DNA from: Sphingomonas_B tabacisoli
GTDB lineage: Bacteria; Pseudomonadota; Alphaproteobacteria; Sphingomonadales; Sphingomonadaceae
DNA length: 64,000 nt
Assembly: GCF_042678385.1 (NCBI RefSeq)
Contig: NZ_JBHUDY010000002.1
Span: forward strand, 310,001-374,000
Direction of reading: 5' to 3'
In this document: positions 61,536 through 64,000 of the stretch, one piece after another
Layout of the letters: each line of letters starts with the position of its first letter
Numbering within the stretch: the stretch's first letter is position 1
Notes under the pieces: model-generated
The model's input: the letters and a program-made list of their open reading frames with translations, nothing else
Databases searched by the model: none
What the model was told of the DNA's origin: nothing
Made by a program: the position numbers and the translations under genes

Positions 61536-62502
61536 CGCGTCGGCCAAGATCCGCCGCGGCGCGCCGGCGCGACCGCCAGCGCGTCCGCGCAAGACCCAGG
61601 CGAAGAAGCCGGGCCTGTTCGCGCGCGCGCTGGGCGCGGTGCCGATCAGTCACGAGACCATCCAGCGCACGGTCACCTGGGGCACGCTGGGCCTTGGCGC
61701 CGCGATCGGCCTTGCCGTGCTGCAGGCGTTCGGCGTGCCGGCGATGGTGGGCGGCCAGATCTCGCAAGCGCTCGGCCGCACCGGCTTCGAAGTGAAGCGG
61801 GTGGACCTGCGCGGCATCCGCAACATGGACCGGCTGACCGTCTATGCGATCGCGTTCGACCAGCATTCGATGGCGATGCCCTCGGTCGACCTCGACGGGG
61901 TGCGGGCCAAGCTGATGCGCTATGGCTGGGTGCAGGACGCGCGGGTCTCGCGGCGGCTGCCGGACACGCTGGTCGTCGACATCGTCGAGCGCACGCCGGC
62001 GGCCGTGTGGCAATATCAGGGTCACCTTCGGCTGATCGATGCGACCGGCGTCGTGCTCGACGACGTGACCGACGCGCCCAGCGCCGACCTGCCTCTGCTG
62101 ATCGGTCCGGGCGCCAATCTCCACGCGACCGAGTTGACCGCTCTGCTCGCCAAGACGCCGTCGCTGAAGCCGGTCATCGCCGGCGCGAGCTGGATCGGCG
62201 AGCGGCGCTGGGACATCCGCTTTCAGTCCGGCGAAACTTTGGCACTGCCTGAAGGACAGGACGAATCCGAACGCGCGCTCACGCGTTTCGCGCGCATGGA
62301 CTCGCAACAGCGACTGCTCGGCCGCGGCTTCCTGCGCTTCGACATGCGCGACCCGACCAAGTTCGTCGCTCGCCTCGACCGTCAAGTGCGCGCGATCGAC
62401 GGCAGTGCGGCGGCCCAGCCGCCTGCGCCGCAACCCACTCCAGCCCAGCCGGCCACCCCGCAGCCGACCTCCAATCTTCAGAAAGTGAACGACAGCATAT
62501 GA
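61528..62502 (+). CDS. ftsQ: division protein FtsQ
   Basis: 324 residues. A basic N-terminus, a membrane segment (about residues 50-70, LGLGAAIGLAVLQAFGV), POTRA domain (FEVKRVDLRGIRNMDRLTVY) and FtsQ domain (YGWVQDARVSRRLPDTLVVDI). The end is a Pro/Ala/Gln-rich tail. It links the divisome parts in the periplasm. Overlaps ddl and ftsA. Confidence 0.93.
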   Translation: MASASAKIRRGAPARPPARPRKTQAKKPGLFARALGAVPISHETIQRTVTWGTLGLGAAIGLAVLQAFGVPAMVGGQISQALGRTGFEVKRVDLRGIRNMDRLTVYAIAFDQHSMAMPSVDLDGVRAKLMRYGWVQDARVSRRLPDTLVVDIVERTPAAVWQYQGHLRLIDATGVVLDDVTDAPSADLPLLIGPGANLHATELTALLAKTPSLKPVIAGASWIGERRWDIRFQSGETLALPEGQDESERALTRFARMDSQQRLLGRGFLRFDMRDPTKFVARLDRQVRAIDGSAAAQPPAPQPTPAQPATPQPTSNLQKVNDSI

Positions 62503-63779
62503 GCAGGCGTGAGTCCCGTGCCGCCGCGGCGCGCGGCGAGAAACTGATCACCGCGCTCGACATCGGCTCGTGGAAAGTCTCGGCGCTGATTGCCGAGCGC
62601 AGCGAGGAAGGCGGGCTGAACGTGCTTGGCACCGGCCAGCGCGAAAGCCGCGGCGTGCGGCGCGGCTATGTCGCGGACATGGCGGCCACCGAGCTGGCGG
62701 TGCGCGAGGCTGTCGAGCAGGCGGAACGCATTGCGGGCGTCAATATCGAGGATGTGTGGGTGAGCTTTTCGGCCGGCGGGCTGGCGAGCAAGGTTGCCTC
62801 GGTCGAGGTCGAATTGGGCGGGCACCGGATCGAGCAGGCCGATATCGACCAGCTCCTAACCGCCGGCCGCGAATCGGTCGATCCCACCGGTCGCATGATC
62901 CTGCACGCGCAGCCGACGCTCTACACGCTGGACGGCCTCACCGACGTGAAGGACCCCCGCGGCATGCACGCCGACCGGCTGGGCGTCGGCATCCATATCG
63001 TCGAGGCGGAGCCGTCGCCGGTGCGCAACGTCGACCTCTGCGTCCGTAGCGCGCACCTGGAAGTGAAGTCGATCGTCGCCTCGCCGTTCGCGACCGGCAT
63101 GGCATGCCTGTCCGAGGAGGAACGCGAGCTCGGCATCGCGCTCGTCGAGCTGGGCGCGGGCGTGACCAACGTGTCGCTGTTCATCGGCGGGCTCCTTGTG
63201 GACCTCGCCTCGATCCCGGTCGGGGCTGCCGACATCACCGACGATATCGCGTCCGCCTTCGGCACGCGCCGCGCGCAGGCCGAGCGGATGAAATGCTTCT
63301 ACGGGTCGGCGACGGCGACGCCGCGCGACAATCACGACATGATCGAAGTCGCGCCGATCTCTGCCGAGGAAGGGCAGGGCGAAGCGGCGCGGATCACGCG
63401 CGCGCAGCTCATCAGCGTGATCCGGCCCCGGCTCGAGCAGATTTTCGGCGAAGTCGCCAAGGCATTGACCGAGCTCGGTTTCAGCCGCGGACGGCAAGTG
63501 GTGCTGACCGGCGGCGGGGCGGAGCTGAAAGGCGTCGCCGACTATGCCCAAGGGCTGCTCGGACGCACCGTCAGAGTCGGCCGGCCGCGCGGCCTGACCG
63601 GACTTCCCGACGCGCATAGCGGCCCGGCCTTCGCGACGCTGGCGGGCCTGGCGCGCTATGCGGCGTCCGATCCCGTCGATCTCCGCGCGCCGCAGGGCAC
63701 GGGCGAGCAGACGGTCATCAAGGCGGCAGGTTCGGCCTGGGTGCAGAAGCTGGTGACAGCTTTCAGGACAAACCTGTGA
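62499..63779 (+). CDS. ftsA: division protein FtsA
   Basis: 426 residues, actin-like. ITALDIGSWKVSALI is the first phosphate loop, GAGVTNVSLFIGG the second, VVLTGGGAELKG the third. The amphipathic end WVQKLVTAFRTNL anchors FtsZ to the membrane. ATG overlaps the ftsQ stop. Confidence 0.96.
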   Translation: MSRRESRAAAARGEKLITALDIGSWKVSALIAERSEEGGLNVLGTGQRESRGVRRGYVADMAATELAVREAVEQAERIAGVNIEDVWVSFSAGGLASKVASVEVELGGHRIEQADIDQLLTAGRESVDPTGRMILHAQPTLYTLDGLTDVKDPRGMHADRLGVGIHIVEAEPSPVRNVDLCVRSAHLEVKSIVASPFATGMACLSEEERELGIALVELGAGVTNVSLFIGGLLVDLASIPVGAADITDDIASAFGTRRAQAERMKCFYGSATATPRDNHDMIEVAPISAEEGQGEAARITRAQLISVIRPRLEQIFGEVAKALTELGFSRGRQVVLTGGGAELKGVADYAQGLLGRTVRVGRPRGLTGLPDAHSGPAFATLAGLARYAASDPVDLRAPQGTGEQTVIKAAGSAWVQKLVTAFRTNL

Positions 63780-63889
63780 GTAAAATTGTGGAGCGTTAAC
63801 TTTGTGGTCGATTTGGCGAATCCGCTGATTCATAAGGGCCCAGTGGGGGCGAGCGCTTCGCCGGCGAATTGCGACGAGGAGTCAATCAC

Positions 63890-64000
63890 ATGAGCATCGA
63901 ATTCATCCCGCCCGAGGTGGACGAGCTGAAGCCGCGCATCAGCGTGATCGGCGTCGGCGGGGCTGGCGGCAACGCGATCGCGAACATGATCGCGTCGGAC
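63890..64000 (+). CDS. ftsZ: cell division protein FtsZ, 3' part beyond the window
   Basis: The first 37 codons are present: MSIEFIPPEVDELKPR, then VIGVGGAGGNAIANMI, the start of the tubulin-like GTP-binding domain. GACGAGGAG precedes the ATG. There is a 110-bp gap after ftsA, which may hold a promoter. Confidence 0.95.
   Translation, partial: MSIEFIPPEVDELKPRISVIGVGGAGGNAIANMIASD

Overview
The window is chromosomal DNA from a GC-rich alphaproteobacterium, most likely a sphingomonad (Sphingomonas or a close relative). The reasons are: three secreted proteins ending in the PEPxxWA sorting signal common in that order; HWE/HisKA_2-type histidine kinases; a CheB/CheR/kinase fusion; a complete alphaproteobacterial division and cell wall (dcw) cluster; and interspersed palindromic repeats of a type I associate with these genomes. 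No database search was possible. Genus is inference; gene families are read from motifs.

1-11 kb is catabolic. The 3' part of paaG is followed by paaZ, paaK, an alpha/beta hydrolase and a cytochrome P450 in overlapping frames (phenylacetyl-CoA degradation plus two extra enzymes). A convergent Lrp/AsnC regulator then faces a tightly overlapping set: aromatic aminotransferase, fused 2-oxoacid dehydrogenase E1 and E2 acyltransferase. Together these could turn phenylalanine into phenylacetyl-CoA and degrade it.

11-21 kb holds a lipoprotein, a TRIC-type membrane protein, a GNAT acetyltransferase overlapping sppA, two PEPxxWA proteins, a two-component system, and groES-groEL with a CIRCE operator and strong hairpins. 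21-31 kb holds a MarR regulator, a sensory pair (CheB and a CheB-CheR-PAS-HWE kinase), an arsenic set (arsR-arsC-aquaporin) with two matching operators, der, an Hpt protein, bfd-bfr behind a Fur-like box, and a third PEPxxWA protein. 31-40.5 kb holds a frameshifted DUF3052 gene, purL, a VOC protein, a GGDEF-EAL protein, an atypical LuxR-LuxI pair, a lipoprotein, a Y-family polymerase and a hypoxanthine-DNA glycosylase. 40.5-45.1 kb is an accessory stretch of very short genes ending in a membrane HWE kinase and a PAS protein.

45-64 kb contains cysK, a small membrane protein and the dcw cluster in canonical order: mraZ-rsmH-ftsL-ftsI-murE-murF-mraY-murD-ftsW-murG-murC-murB-ddl-ftsQ-ftsA-ftsZ (ftsZ cut by the window edge). 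Most junctions are ATGA or GTGA overlaps. The exceptions are instructive: short palindromic elements sit between murE and murF, inside murD (in frame), and between murG and murC, where a 12-bp direct repeat flanks the element and re-creates the murC start. These elements, a separate palindrome in frame inside the E2 gene, and the LuxR-LuxI pair are the most unusual things here.
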